Notes: a model not told the origin generated them from the letters alone. Positions 50,201-57,565 are shown, counted from the first letter of the stretch. The stretch: 64,000 bases of DNA from Lachnospiraceae bacterium (GCA_017430765.1 JAFRMI010000031.1:27537-91536), one strand, 5' to 3'. Numbers and translations: made by a program.

Positions 50201-51935
50201 CAGTTCGCAGCTGTGGCTTCCGGTTCTTCCGGAAAAGATTCTTCTTGATGATCTTCCCGAAGGAGGAAGAGGGTTTGACGGGTATGCGTGGCCGGATATT
50301 GACGCATCTTCACTTGCAGTACCCATCGGTCTTTACGATGACCCGGCTCATCAGTACCAGGGCGTACTGAAGCTGTGTTTTGCGGACTGCGGGCATCTGG
50401 CTGTATGCGGCGCTGTCGTCAGCGGGAAAAGCACGTTTTTGCAGACTCTGGTTTACTCCTGCCTGTCGCTCTATACGCCTTCCCAACTGCAGATGTATCT
50501 GGTGGATTTCAGCAGCCACCTGCTTGCCTCCTTCGCGCCGGCGCCCCAGGTCGGCGGCGTCGTCACGGATCATGAGGAGGACCGCCTGGAGAAGCTGATG
50601 AACCTTCTGCAGACGATGATGAATGAGAGAAAAGAACTGCTTAAGGGCGGAAATTTCAGCCAGTATATACAGGTATATGGGCAGAAGATACCGGCTGTAT
50701 TTGTCGTCATCGACAATTATGCGGCATTTCGTGAAAAGACGAAGGACCGCTATGAGGGCACCGTGATGCGCCTCGCCCGCGAGGGCATCGGATACGGGGT
50801 GTATCTCATTGTGTCCGCGGGGGGATTTGGAATCAGCGAGATTCCGTCCAGGCTCGGTGACCAGATCCGGACGGTGCTCTCCCTCGAGATGCCGGATAAA
50901 TTCCGCTATATGGAGGTGCTGCACTTAACGCGGCTTACGATTCTCCCGGAGGCCGGCGTCCGAGGGCGGGGACTTGCGAAGATCGGGGAGGATGTCCTTG
51001 AATTCCAGACCGCTCTCTCCGTCGATGCGGCGGATGATTTTGAGAGAGGACAGCGCCTGGAGGAGGCTTCCGTCCTTATGGCGAAGAGATGGACCGGACA
51101 GAGGGCGCGGCTGATTCCGGAGATTCCGGAGAACCCGGCAATCGCCGATCTGGATCAGGCGGAGGGCATGGAGAGCGCCATCGCGGATCCTCTGCTCCTA
51201 CCGGCAGGTTACCGGATGCAGGATGCGTCCGTCTATACGATTGATCTTGCGCGCAATTACTGCATCGCGGTGACGGGAAAGGCGAGAAGCGGGAAGACGA
51301 ATACGCTCAAAGTGCTTCTCCATTATGCCCTCCGGAAAGGGGCAGAGGCCGTGCTCATCGAGACGTCCGATGCGGGCTTCTTTGAACTCCCGTCCGGAGA
51401 GGGAAATGTGCGGACCGTGCGGTCCGACGCGGAACTGTTCGCGTATTTTAAGGATCTGACGCCGGAATTCGTCCGCAGAAATCAGAAGAAGCACGCTCTT
51501 ATGAAGGAGGGACTGGATGAGGAGGCGATCGCCCGGGAAATGAGCCATGAAAGGCCGATTTTCCACTTCATCGCGGATCTGTCTGCTTTCATGCACATGG
51601 TGTATCAGCCGCATGAGGGCGTCGGGGGCATGTCGGGCTTTGTGGAAACGATTCTCTCGAAAGGGGCGCTCCATAATATCTTCTTTATCGCGTCCCTGAA
51701 GGTTGAGGATGAAGCGGTCCTTGTGGCGTACAAAGCGTATGCGAGCTTTGTGTCCGCGAAGAAAGGAATCCATCTCGGCGGAAACCTGGCCGGGCAGCGG
51801 CTGTTCCACTTCCAGAATGTGCCCTTCGCCGAGCAGTCGAAGCCGATGAAGCGGGGCATGGCGTATATAACAGATGATGAGGAGGAAAGCAGCGGGAACC
51901 TGATTGTGATACCGTCTGCGAAGAGGGACGTATGA
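47223..51935 (+). CDS. essC: Type VII secretion ATPase EssC (FtsK/SpoIIIE family)
   Basis: The 1570-residue motor of the system, close to the usual EssC length. Order: FHA-like domain 1 (about 1-95), FHA domain 2 (about 110-195; IGRN 117-120, SQSH 133-136, KNGVFLDG), two membrane helices (about 260-285 and 293-316), a linker region (about 320-690) and three FtsK/SpoIIIE ATPase domains. D1 has canonical Walker A GTTGSGKSE (719-727) and Walker B LIIVIDE (824-830), plus DFKGGGM (751-757). D2 has GAVVSGKST (1063-1071) but VIDN at its Walker B. D3 has GKARSGKT (1352-1359) and ADLS. D1 therefore looks hydrolytic while D2 and D3 look like binding or regulatory modules. The next gene overlaps its stop by four bases. 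Confidence 0.93.
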   Translation: MILMIYNEEVLHEILLPNVYDTDYPVLLSGGTYALRRDLTLRLERTEEGWFLHAAEDEYEIHAAHRVVQTHRFADEDLIRIVTPFKEKLYILSSFDETRFLSTGKYDLTGLAEISIGRNVSSVISYRFLGLVSQSHAVLSRRGNAWYITDFSKNGVFLDGKRMRGERRLSFGDRIDLFGLMLMYMGQYLLVGVHCGEIHIDESRLIPADIPVIDRSRLLEQPPKEEEYFNRSPRNLPVLYSQPVEIEGPPAPQVEKKKPVYMVIGPAFTMAIPMFLGCLMMVIASRMRGSTSGVFMYTGLVTALGAAAVGTVWAVLNMNYNQEESRRNEEARFNAYSNYLIEAAYRLRAEYQHNVQAMHAIYPSAETCASYTRYTPELWNRNPSHADFLYERVGVGDAPFQVEIRIPEERFTLVSDTLQNRPREIRDEYQTLHGVPCGISLMENRLIGLVGGPGRYGAIEMMHVLTAGITASHSYTDVKLVYIYSDENPDTLSEWECMRNFPHVWSEDHSFRYMAANETEIRDVFFELGNILRVRMENASVPGSRGGAAPHPHYVIFVHDPQVLENEMLTRYLYDGRPELGVTTLLLVETVDQLPNECETVIETDSLGQRIFNLMEVDRGRWQNFVPDHVSADALLAMGSRLANIHVKEVETVSGIPQSLSFLEMYHARTPAGLASPERWRKNRNYNSMKVPVGKKAGDTECWLDIHEKYHGPHGLVAGTTGSGKSETLQTFILSLAVNFSPEDVSFFIIDFKGGGMANLFSRLPHLSGQISNLSGNQVRRAMISIKSENTRRQRLFAQYGVNNINLYTRLYKNHEARIPIPHLIIVIDEFAELKREEPEFMSELISVAQVGRSLGVHLILATQKPAGTVDDNIWSNSRFRLCLRVQDRQDSLDMLHRPDAAFLTQAGRCYLQVGNDELFELFQSAYSGAVYREDVSSSSSTSMVGRTGKADMIGRHLQDTMTGEPGPLHQMTELDAVIEYLREVSAACGCGNSSQLWLPVLPEKILLDDLPEGGRGFDGYAWPDIDASSLAVPIGLYDDPAHQYQGVLKLCFADCGHLAVCGAVVSGKSTFLQTLVYSCLSLYTPSQLQMYLVDFSSHLLASFAPAPQVGGVVTDHEEDRLEKLMNLLQTMMNERKELLKGGNFSQYIQVYGQKIPAVFVVIDNYAAFREKTKDRYEGTVMRLAREGIGYGVYLIVSAGGFGISEIPSRLGDQIRTVLSLEMPDKFRYMEVLHLTRLTILPEAGVRGRGLAKIGEDVLEFQTALSVDAADDFERGQRLEEASVLMAKRWTGQRARLIPEIPENPAIADLDQAEGMESAIADPLLLPAGYRMQDASVYTIDLARNYCIAVTGKARSGKTNTLKVLLHYALRKGAEAVLIETSDAGFFELPSGEGNVRTVRSDAELFAYFKDLTPEFVRRNQKKHALMKEGLDEEAIAREMSHERPIFHFIADLSAFMHMVYQPHEGVGGMSGFVETILSKGALHNIFFIASLKVEDEAVLVAYKAYASFVSAKKGIHLGGNLAGQRLFHFQNVPFAEQSKPMKRGMAYITDDEEESSGNLIVIPSAKRDV

Positions 51936-52660
51936 TCGGAATGCTCATTGCCGACTCCCCCGAACGGGAGCGCAGGGAGCTTCTCCGACTGGTCCGCTAT
52001 GAAGCAGCCATTCATACCGAAGAGGAGTGGCGCTATCTGGAGTGCGGATCGGCGGGGGAACTCCATCAATATTTGAAGACGGACGATCCGGTGGACCTCT
52101 TCATGCTGGATATTACGATGAAGGGGATCCTTGAGTGCGCGAAGATGATCAGGAGCGCGCAGCCGGGGGCGTATATGATTCTGATTGCCAATGCATCGAT
52201 CTCCCCCCTCCTCTATATGCGGCCGCAGATCCGCGCGGAGTCGCTTCTGTTTAAACCGGTCACGAAAGAGATGGCCAGGGAGGTGCTGTCGGAAGCAGTC
52301 GGCTCATTTGCCGAACGATTCCGGAAACCGGATGAGTCCAAGGTATTCGTCGCGGAGTCCCGGGGCAGCAGGGAACTGATCGACTTCAACCGGATCCGGT
52401 ACTTTGAATCACGGGAGAAGAAGGTGTTCGTGAATACGGGATCGCGGGAAATCGGGTTCTACGAGACACTGGATGTACTTGAGGACCGGTTTCCGGAGAC
52501 CTTCATCCGCTGCCACAGGAGCTTTCTTGTGAACCGTGACAGAATAGCGTCCGTCATGCTGTCGCGAAATCTCGTGGTGCTGACGGACGGGGCGGAGATT
52601 CCGCTTTCCAGGAGCTGCAAGGCGGCGCTCAAGGAGTTTATCAGAGGAAGGAGCGTGTGA
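51932..52660 (+). CDS. LytTR-family response regulator
   Basis: A 242-residue two-domain regulator. Receiver domain 1-125 with phospho-acceptor Asp60 (FMLDITM) and conserved Lys108 (FKP); only one acidic residue (Asp8) is present where two are usual. LytTR DNA-binding domain about 135-238 (IRYFESREKKVFVNT, TFIRCHRSFLVNRDRI). No histidine kinase gene is in the window, so it may be controlled another way or by a distant kinase. It overlaps the essC stop by ATGA and the following gene by GTGA, which ties its expression tightly to EssC. LytTR proteins bind paired direct-repeat sites, not the palindrome at 30493. Confidence 0.88.
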   Translation: MIGMLIADSPERERRELLRLVRYEAAIHTEEEWRYLECGSAGELHQYLKTDDPVDLFMLDITMKGILECAKMIRSAQPGAYMILIANASISPLLYMRPQIRAESLLFKPVTKEMAREVLSEAVGSFAERFRKPDESKVFVAESRGSRELIDFNRIRYFESREKKVFVNTGSREIGFYETLDVLEDRFPETFIRCHRSFLVNRDRIASVMLSRNLVVLTDGAEIPLSRSCKAALKEFIRGRSV

Positions 52661-53115
52661 CGGAGATGAGAGAGGATGCGTACCTGTTTTCGTATGATGA
52701 ACTGCGGGTCCTCCTGACCGCGCTCGGTTATCGCGAGTGCGAGGGAGTCTTCATGCCCCGGAAGGAGTTTACGGCGGAGGATGTGCTTTATGTCACCTAT
52801 CATCTGGAAAAAAACGGGTTTCTGATTGCCGGGGAGGAAGCGTTCCGTGTACCCCCCGATCTGGAGAAAATCCTGCGGGTGATCGGGGAGCCGGAGGCGG
52901 TGTTTTCCATTCGCGGCGAGGGCGGAAGAGAATGCTTCTGTTATGTAGTTCCCGGGTTTGTTGTTGTCAGTGAAAAGGTGTTTGAGATGAAGGAGAGCGT
53001 CCGGATCAGGGGAATGGGCGCGGAGGCATTTGCAGCATTCAGGGAGGAATTCGGTGATGATGATCGTGACGGTGGATGTGCCGATGATGGGGGATCGCTA
53101 CGAATTTCAATTTGA
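52657..53115 (+). CDS. Type VII locus protein, possibly EsaE/EspG-like
   Basis: A 152-residue acidic soluble protein. The N-terminal pattern (YLFSYDELRVLLTALGY, then an AEDVLYVTYHLEKNGFL helix and a PPDLEKILRVIGEP helix) resembles the small proteins of type VII loci that bind substrates or EssC (EsaE or EspG-like), but the similarity is by feel only. The C-terminal part is beta-rich (ECFCYVVPGFVVVSEKV). GTG 52657 overlaps the regulator's stop; ATG 52666 is an alternative. It overlaps the YukD-like gene by 59 bases. Confidence 0.5.
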   Translation: MTEMREDAYLFSYDELRVLLTALGYRECEGVFMPRKEFTAEDVLYVTYHLEKNGFLIAGEEAFRVPPDLEKILRVIGEPEAVFSIRGEGGRECFCYVVPGFVVVSEKVFEMKESVRIRGMGAEAFAAFREEFGDDDRDGGCADDGGSLRISI

Positions 53116-53305
53116 TGAGAATACCTATGTCGCGGTTCTCATCGAAGAGTTTATCGATATGATCTGCAGGAAGAATGGATGCGCGTTCAGCGGCGACATT
53201 AACCGGATGCTCCTGTGGAACGCGGATTCGAGGTGTCTGCTCCGCAGGGATCGCACGGCGGCCGCCAACGGGATCGAGAACGGACAGACACTGATCCTTG
53301 CATAG
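53057..53305 (+). CDS. esaB: YukD/EsaB-like ubiquitin-fold protein
   Basis: An 82-residue protein with the ubiquitin-like pattern of YukD/EsaB: a first beta hairpin (IVTVDVPMMGDRYEFQFDE), a helix (VAVLIEEFIDMICRKN) and a final GIENGQTLILA strand. EsaB is a core cytoplasmic component of Firmicutes type VII systems. GGAGG at 53043-53047 precedes tandem ATGs at 53057 and 53060, inside the end of the preceding gene. Its presence next to essC is one of the firmest signs that this is a type VII system. Confidence 0.8.
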   Translation: MMIVTVDVPMMGDRYEFQFDENTYVAVLIEEFIDMICRKNGCAFSGDINRMLLWNADSRCLLRRDRTAAANGIENGQTLILA

Positions 53306-53318
53306 GGAGGATAAAAAG

Positions 53319-53519
53319 ATGCGGTTTGACCGGGAACAAATGCGAAGTGTACGTGAGATGGCGGAGATCCAACTGAAGACGCTTAAGGAGCGGGATCCGG
53401 AGACGGAGGATCTTACTGCCAGCTGCGGCCGGATTCTTGCACATATGCGTTTTGCGGAAGAAACCTACGGGGAGATGCTCGCTTCGGCGAAGGCGCTGGC
53501 GGATGAGATGCTCCCGTAG
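53319..53519 (+). CDS. Small helical protein of the type VII locus
   Basis: A 66-residue all-helical protein (MRFDREQMRSVREMAEIQLK...), starting 13 bp after the YukD-like gene with GGGAGG before ATG 53319. It lacks a WxG turn and any membrane segment. The heptad-like pattern suggests a coiled-coil partner, perhaps for a WXG protein. No family recognised. Confidence 0.6.
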   Translation: MRFDREQMRSVREMAEIQLKTLKERDPETEDLTASCGRILAHMRFAEETYGEMLASAKALADEMLP

Positions 53520-53584
53520 GTAAACCGCGTGAACAGCCCGCCGCCTTTCAGCTGCTAAGACGCAGCCGGCTTTGGCGTCCGCGT

Positions 53585-53634
53585 CTTATGAGACAGGAGC
53601 GGGGCGGGCTGCGAATGTCCGCTTTATTCGCGCC
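53585..53634 (+). repeat. Dispersed intergenic hairpin repeat, copy 3
   Basis: Matches 45066-45115 at 35 of 50 bases without gaps and shares the core with 14297. An AAGACGC/GCGTCTT stem (53557-53563, 53581-53587) precedes it. It ends 29 bp before the next gene. Confidence 0.5.
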
Positions 53635-53663
53635 ATGCAGGACGCACCAGGAGAAGGCAGATT

Positions 53664-53864
53664 ATGAAAAATAAAGAACAGATGAAAGAATATGAGGTGT
53701 TTATTGAGCTTCTCTTTTCATATGCCGGGTCGTGGCAGGGAGAAGCCGCGAAAGCGCATCTCGCCGAAACGGAAGAACTCCTTCTTCTTTTGAGGGAGAC
53801 CTTTTCGGCGGAAGATGCGGCGAACCCGGAAGAGAGAGCACTGATGGAAGATTTTCTTCTTTAA
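53664..53864 (+). CDS. Short WXG-like protein
   Basis: A 66-residue helical protein with a W-x-G turn (SWQGEAAKAH, Trp24 and Gly26). The first helix is short and the whole is about two thirds the length of a WXG100 protein, with an acidic Leu-rich second helix. GGAGAAGG precedes ATG 53664. It may be a truncated or specialised WXG family member that pairs with another one in the array. It is followed by about 115 bp without a gene. Confidence 0.6.
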   Translation: MKNKEQMKEYEVFIELLFSYAGSWQGEAAKAHLAETEELLLLLRETFSAEDAANPEERALMEDFLL

Positions 53865-53980
53865 CTGAATCAGGCAGGAATACTCCCATTTTTTTAAAAT
53901 GCGGAAAACAGGTTGCTTTGATGGCAGTTCCTGTACAGTGCCGTCCCAAAGGATGCATAACGGGAAGGAAGACATGGCGT

Positions 53981-54229
53981 ATGAGCGGAACAAATGAAAA
54001 GAGAAGAGAACCCGGAGCCGGTGAGCAGCTCGCGGCGGCAGCCCGCCGGATCGAGGGAGCTGCGGAAGAACTGTCCCTGTCAGGAGAGGGACTTAGGGAG
54101 GAGTGGACGGATGAGGCGGGAAGAGCGTTTCTGCGTTCCCTGAAGATGCGGGAGACGCATCTTGGCCGCCTGGCAGCAGACCTGCGGAAGCTGGCGGAAA
54201 TAACGGAGGTGGGGCGTGAGGATTCTTAA
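53981..54229 (+). CDS. WXG-like helical protein
   Basis: An 82-residue two-helix protein with a WTDEAGRAF turn (Trp42; Asp44 in place of the usual Gly). Helices AARRIEGAAEELSLSGEGL and LKMRETHLGRLAADLRKLAE flank it. ATG 53981 follows AAGGAAG. It overlaps the FHA gene start (54216) by 14 bases, so the two are translationally coupled. A longer upstream reading from 53732 has no family-like sequence and was not used. Confidence 0.6.
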   Translation: MSGTNEKRREPGAGEQLAAAARRIEGAAEELSLSGEGLREEWTDEAGRAFLRSLKMRETHLGRLAADLRKLAEITEVGREDS

Positions 54230-54770
54230 TCTGATACTGATCCTGGTCTCCGCATCGGCGACAGTGGGGATTATTGTGATGATACGGGAACTGATCGGAA
54301 GCCGGCGGAGAGGCGGAAGCAGAAGCGGCGTCTCCTTCGTTGTCCGCGGCGGAGTGGATGTGCGGTCGGAGAGACCCGGTGAGAGAAAGGGTGATTTTTT
54401 TGACGCGAAGGCGGAGGACTCCGGAACAATCCTCATGGGAGGGGAGGCACAGAGTCTGTGGAGGATCACTTTGACAGACCAGACCAGCGGGGAGCAGTAT
54501 ATGCGGCGCGTACATCACAGTCTTCTGATCGGGCGTCAGCCGTCTCCCGGTCTGGCGACAGAAACACTTGTCATCAGCGGGGATCCCCTCGTTTCGAGGG
54601 ACCACTGCCTGCTTTACGCCGATGGCAGAGGTCTGTCCGTAAAGGATATGGGCGCTAAGAATCCGGTATCTGTGAACAGCCGGGAGATCGGAGACGGACT
54701 TCCGCTTCAAAGCGGCGATCTTTTGGGAATCGGGAGCCGCAGGTACAAACTGACATACAGGATCCAATAA
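54216..54770 (+). CDS. Membrane-anchored FHA-domain protein, second
   Basis: A 184-residue protein: membrane helix at 3-25, basic linker, then an FHA domain (about 82-184; LLIGRQ 103-108, SRDH 127-130; the usual Asn-Gly is Asn-Pro at 149-150). A conserved-looking DSGTILMG (68-75) just before the domain resembles the Glu-Thr motifs seen before the FHA domain of the protease. GTG 54216 follows GGAGGT. It is the third stand-alone or fused FHA protein besides EssC. Confidence 0.82.
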   Translation: MRILNLILILVSASATVGIIVMIRELIGSRRRGGSRSGVSFVVRGGVDVRSERPGERKGDFFDAKAEDSGTILMGGEAQSLWRITLTDQTSGEQYMRRVHHSLLIGRQPSPGLATETLVISGDPLVSRDHCLLYADGRGLSVKDMGAKNPVSVNSREIGDGLPLQSGDLLGIGSRRYKLTYRIQ

Positions 54771-54839
54771 AAACATGCGGGAGTAACGTTCAGGTACTGA
54801 ACAGCTGCTTAAGAGGAAAGAATCCGGGAGGACTTGAGG

Positions 54840-55238
54840 ATGGAAATCAGGATTCCGCTTCAGCAATTTGCGCGGGAGCAGACGGTCATGGAGGAGACGC
54901 AGGAAGTACTCGGGAAGGTATATGGTGACCTGCTCGATCTCTCCGCCCGTATGTCCCGCCTGGATGGGCAGGGGGAAGATACGATTCCGGAAGAGGAGAG
55001 GATCAGATATGCCGATGACATCCGCCGGATCGCGGATGAGCTGGAGGAGGAACTCAGGGCGGTCTCAGTTCTGATTGACTTCCTCGGCAGGGCCGCCCGG
55101 ATCTACAGACGTGCGGAGGAACGGATCACGGACCGCTATAATCTGGAGGACCGGATTTATCCGGAAACGGTGTTCGGGACAAGCCATTTTGAGAACCTGG
55201 CCCATTTCCGGGACCTGTTCCCGATCGATGGAAAGTAA
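54840..55238 (+). CDS. Helical protein of the type VII locus
   Basis: A 132-residue, mostly helical, acidic protein (helices about 8-45 and 53-98 by pattern) with a loop at about residue 50 and a C-terminal part containing YPETVFG. It has no WxG motif or membrane segment. ATG 54840 is chosen over TTG 54834 because GGGAGG is then 9 bases upstream. The following 294 bp to 55533 hold no gene or clear promoter. It could be a chaperone or a cargo partner; no family recognised. Confidence 0.55.
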   Translation: MEIRIPLQQFAREQTVMEETQEVLGKVYGDLLDLSARMSRLDGQGEDTIPEEERIRYADDIRRIADELEEELRAVSVLIDFLGRAARIYRRAEERITDRYNLEDRIYPETVFGTSHFENLAHFRDLFPIDGK

Positions 55239-55532
55239 ATACTGCCCTTTGGAGACGAAATGCCGTCCGGGATGAAGGCTGCTGCCTGTCTGCACAGAAT
55301 GCGGAAAAACAGGGCTTTCTCCCGGGCGGTTTTGCTGTAAAAAAACGTTTCTGCAGTTTGTCTGAAATAGAGGTCATCCGTCGGATTTCACGCGATATGC
55401 TCCCTTTTCGCTGTATGATACAGACAGTTCAGAAGAGAACAAAAAGCAGCATCAGCTAAGAAGTGCTTTCGGGCGGCGCGGATTAAAGCACGCGGAGCAT
55501 TTTCAATAATGATAAGCAGGGAGGATACAATC

Positions 55533-55835
55533 ATGGCAGACTTTCAGGTAACATTGGCGGATCTTAAGACAAGAACGGAAACACTTCAGGAGATGAATAC
55601 GCAGCTGGCGCAGCAGGTGAAGGCGCTGGAAGAGACCGAGGCGACGCTTAACGGCATGTGGGAAGGTGCCGCCAGGACAAGTTTCCATCAGGCGTTTCTC
55701 AACGATATCGCGCAGATGGGTATGTTCCAGAAGATGGTAATGATCTATGTGGGAGCCCTGGGCACGATCTACAACCGGTATGTGGACGCGGAGAACCGGA
55801 ACATCGACCTTGCCGTAACCCGCAATTACATCTGA
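55533..55835 (+). CDS. WXG100 family protein (W43-E-G45, YxxxE)
   Basis: Exactly 100 residues, a canonical WXG100 hairpin: helix 1 (about 6-40), GMWEG turn (Trp43, Gly45), helix 2 (about 48-80) and a C-terminal YVDAE (Tyr83, Glu87), the YxxxD/E signal of type VII substrates. ATG 55533 follows AGGGAGG. Likely EsxA-like secreted protein and possibly a structural substrate needed for EssC activity. Confidence 0.85.
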   Translation: MADFQVTLADLKTRTETLQEMNTQLAQQVKALEETEATLNGMWEGAARTSFHQAFLNDIAQMGMFQKMVMIYVGALGTIYNRYVDAENRNIDLAVTRNYI

Positions 55836-55958
55836 GCAGGCGCCGGATCGGCATGAGGGGGAGCTCTTACAGCGGCAAAGAAACGTAACACCAGTCTGTT
55901 GAAATCAGATTTCGAATCTCCGAAGCAGCGGAGAACACCCATATAAAGGAGGGGCATC

Positions 55959-56279
55959 ATGGCAGCGGAAGGCATGATTAAAGTATCACCGGAACTTCTT
56001 TCCAACACGGCGACCGATCTGAGCGGGAAAGCCACACAGCTTCAGACTCTGACGGGACAGATGCTGGAGCTCGCGGACGGACTGACCTCCGCCTGGCAGG
56101 GGGAAGCGGCGACCGCCTATATCACAAAATTTCACCAGCTCGATGACGATATGCAGAAGATGTACCGCATGATCCAGGAGCACAGCGCGGATCTCACGGA
56201 GATGGCAGCGGCTTATTCACAGGCGGAGAATCAGAACGCGGAACTCGCCCAGTCCCTTGTGGCGGAAGTGATCTCCTGA
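55959..56279 (+). CDS. WXG100 family protein (W46-Q-G48, YxxxE)
   Basis: A 106-residue WXG100 protein: IKVSPELLSNTATDLSGKA begins helix 1, AWQGEAATAY is the turn (Trp46, Gly48), and YSQAE (Tyr86, Glu90) is the export signal. AAAGGAGGGG precedes the ATG. It and the protein at 55533 are the most canonical pair in the locus. Confidence 0.88.
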   Translation: MAAEGMIKVSPELLSNTATDLSGKATQLQTLTGQMLELADGLTSAWQGEAATAYITKFHQLDDDMQKMYRMIQEHSADLTEMAAAYSQAENQNAELAQSLVAEVIS

Positions 56280-56305
56280 AAAAGCAGATACGGGAAGAAG
56301 GGGTG

Positions 56306-56330
56306 CGGGCCGCAAAAACGGCCCGTTTCT
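56306..56330 (+). terminator. Weak terminator after second WXG100 gene
   Basis: CGGGCCG (56306-56312), loop CAAAAA, CGGCCCG (56319-56325), then TTTCT. Short T tract; may reduce rather than stop expression of downstream cargo genes. Confidence 0.5.
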
Positions 56331-56495
56331 CCATACACGGGAGGATCCGCAGAAAACCCCGGGTACCAGCTCTTTGAGGTGCTTGCGGGAAGTAAAAAGA
56401 GATGGTGACGAAAGAGGCGCCTGCGGTGTGATCCCCGGGAAGCGGCAATCAGATATGCATACCCGGGAACCATCTCCGGGAAGGGGTGAATTGCA

Positions 56496-56789
56496 ATGGA
56501 AATAAAAGCCAGTTCGAGCCTTATAAGAAAAGAAGCAGCAGATCTTTCGGAATCGCTTGACCGCATACCGGCGGCCGTAAAGGACCTGGAGTCTGCCCTG
56601 AGCACTTTGGAGGGATGCTGGGACGGCCCGTCCCGGATCGAATTCCGGAACCGGATCGCGGAAGATATAAAGGAGATGAACCGGCTTCACGGGGACCTGG
56701 TGCAGTATATCAGGATGACGGATAAAGCGGGCAGGAACTATCTCATGACGGAAGGCACAATCCGCGACAGGATCCGGCTCCTGTTCTGA
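56496..56789 (+). CDS. WXG100-like protein (W42-D-G44, YxxxE)
   Basis: A 97-residue two-helix protein with GCWDGPSR turn (Trp42, Gly44) and YLMTE (Tyr82, Glu86). GAAGGGGTG precedes ATG 56496. The match to WXG100 is weaker than for the two preceding proteins but the geometry (about 40 residues before, 50 after the turn) fits. It could be the dedicated partner of the lipase or of another small protein. Confidence 0.72.
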   Translation: MEIKASSSLIRKEAADLSESLDRIPAAVKDLESALSTLEGCWDGPSRIEFRNRIAEDIKEMNRLHGDLVQYIRMTDKAGRNYLMTEGTIRDRIRLLF

Positions 56790-56851
56790 CTGGATGGGGG
56801 ACGCAGCCGGAGACGTTTTGTCGAAGAGAGAGAATCACAGGGGGTGGAGCA

Positions 56852-57169
56852 GTGGACGGCGGAAGAATCAAAGTAAGCACAGAGGCACTTCTTGCGGCCT
56901 CGGAAGACGTATCAGGATGTGTGCGGAAGATGCGTGATGCATTTACCGGCGTGGAAAAGACAGTCGGAAATGCAGCCTTCTTCTGGGAGGGCAGCGGCTA
57001 CACCGCACACGCGGGCGCCATCAGGCGCCGGAAGGAGCGGATTGACACGGCCCTCCGGAGGTTCGAGGAGCATGTCACGGATCTGAAAACCATGGCGGGT
57101 ATTTATTCGGAAGCGGAGGCAGGAGCGAAAGAAGTGAGCGCGGATCTTCCTTCGGATCTGCTTGTCTGA
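56852..57169 (+). CDS. WXG100-like protein (W45-E-G47, YxxxE)
   Basis: A 105-residue protein: GRIKVSTEALLAASEDVSG helix start, FFWEGSGY turn (Trp45, Gly47), and YSEAE (Tyr85, Glu89). It begins with GTG 56852 after GGGGGTGGAG. The hydrophobic FF before the turn and Arg/Lys-rich second helix differ from the canonical pair. Probable substrate or partner. Confidence 0.72.
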   Translation: MDGGRIKVSTEALLAASEDVSGCVRKMRDAFTGVEKTVGNAAFFWEGSGYTAHAGAIRRRKERIDTALRRFEEHVTDLKTMAGIYSEAEAGAKEVSADLPSDLLV

Positions 57170-57274
57170 AGATCCGGCGGCAGGGAAGCAGGAGGCAGGA
57201 TTTGAGAGCGGACGTCCGGCGGCCGGAAGACGGGATGCATTCGGAATCCGGGCATGGAGAGGTGCAGGCAGGAG

Positions 57275-57565
57275 ATGAAAATATACATCGATTACCAGGA
57301 TACGATCAATAAAGCGCGGGAACTGGAGAATCTGGCAGGGAAGCTCCGACTGGCAGCGGATCAGAAGATCGGAGGGACGCAGACATCCCTTGCGGCTTCC
57401 TGGACCGGCGACAGCGCGGAGGCATTCCGCACAAAACTGGCGGCCAGGCAGACGAAGATCCGCAGCCGGGCGGAGGATCTGGAGAAAACGGCGAAAGCCC
57501 TGAGAAGGGCAGCGGAGAATATGAAGCGGGCAGAAGATGCAGCCAGGGCAATTTTGGGGTTTTAA
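57275..57565 (+). CDS. WXG100-like protein (W43-T-G45, no YxxxE)
   Basis: A 96-residue two-helix protein with SWTGDSAEAF turn (Trp43, Gly45). It lacks a C-terminal YxxxD/E, so it may be the non-signal partner in a heterodimer, as CFP-10/ESAT-6 pairs have the signal on one subunit only. ATG 57275 is preferred; ATG 57254 is possible. It ends three bases before the lipoprotein gene, so these two and the lipase are likely one effector unit. Confidence 0.7.
   Translation: MKIYIDYQDTINKARELENLAGKLRLAADQKIGGTQTSLAASWTGDSAEAFRTKLAARQTKIRSRAEDLEKTAKALRRAAENMKRAEDAARAILGF

Noticed and set aside
55380..55532. Promoter for the WXG100 genes (TATGAT at 55414-55419)
   Set aside because: No acceptable -35 at 16-18 bp spacing, so it was not listed.
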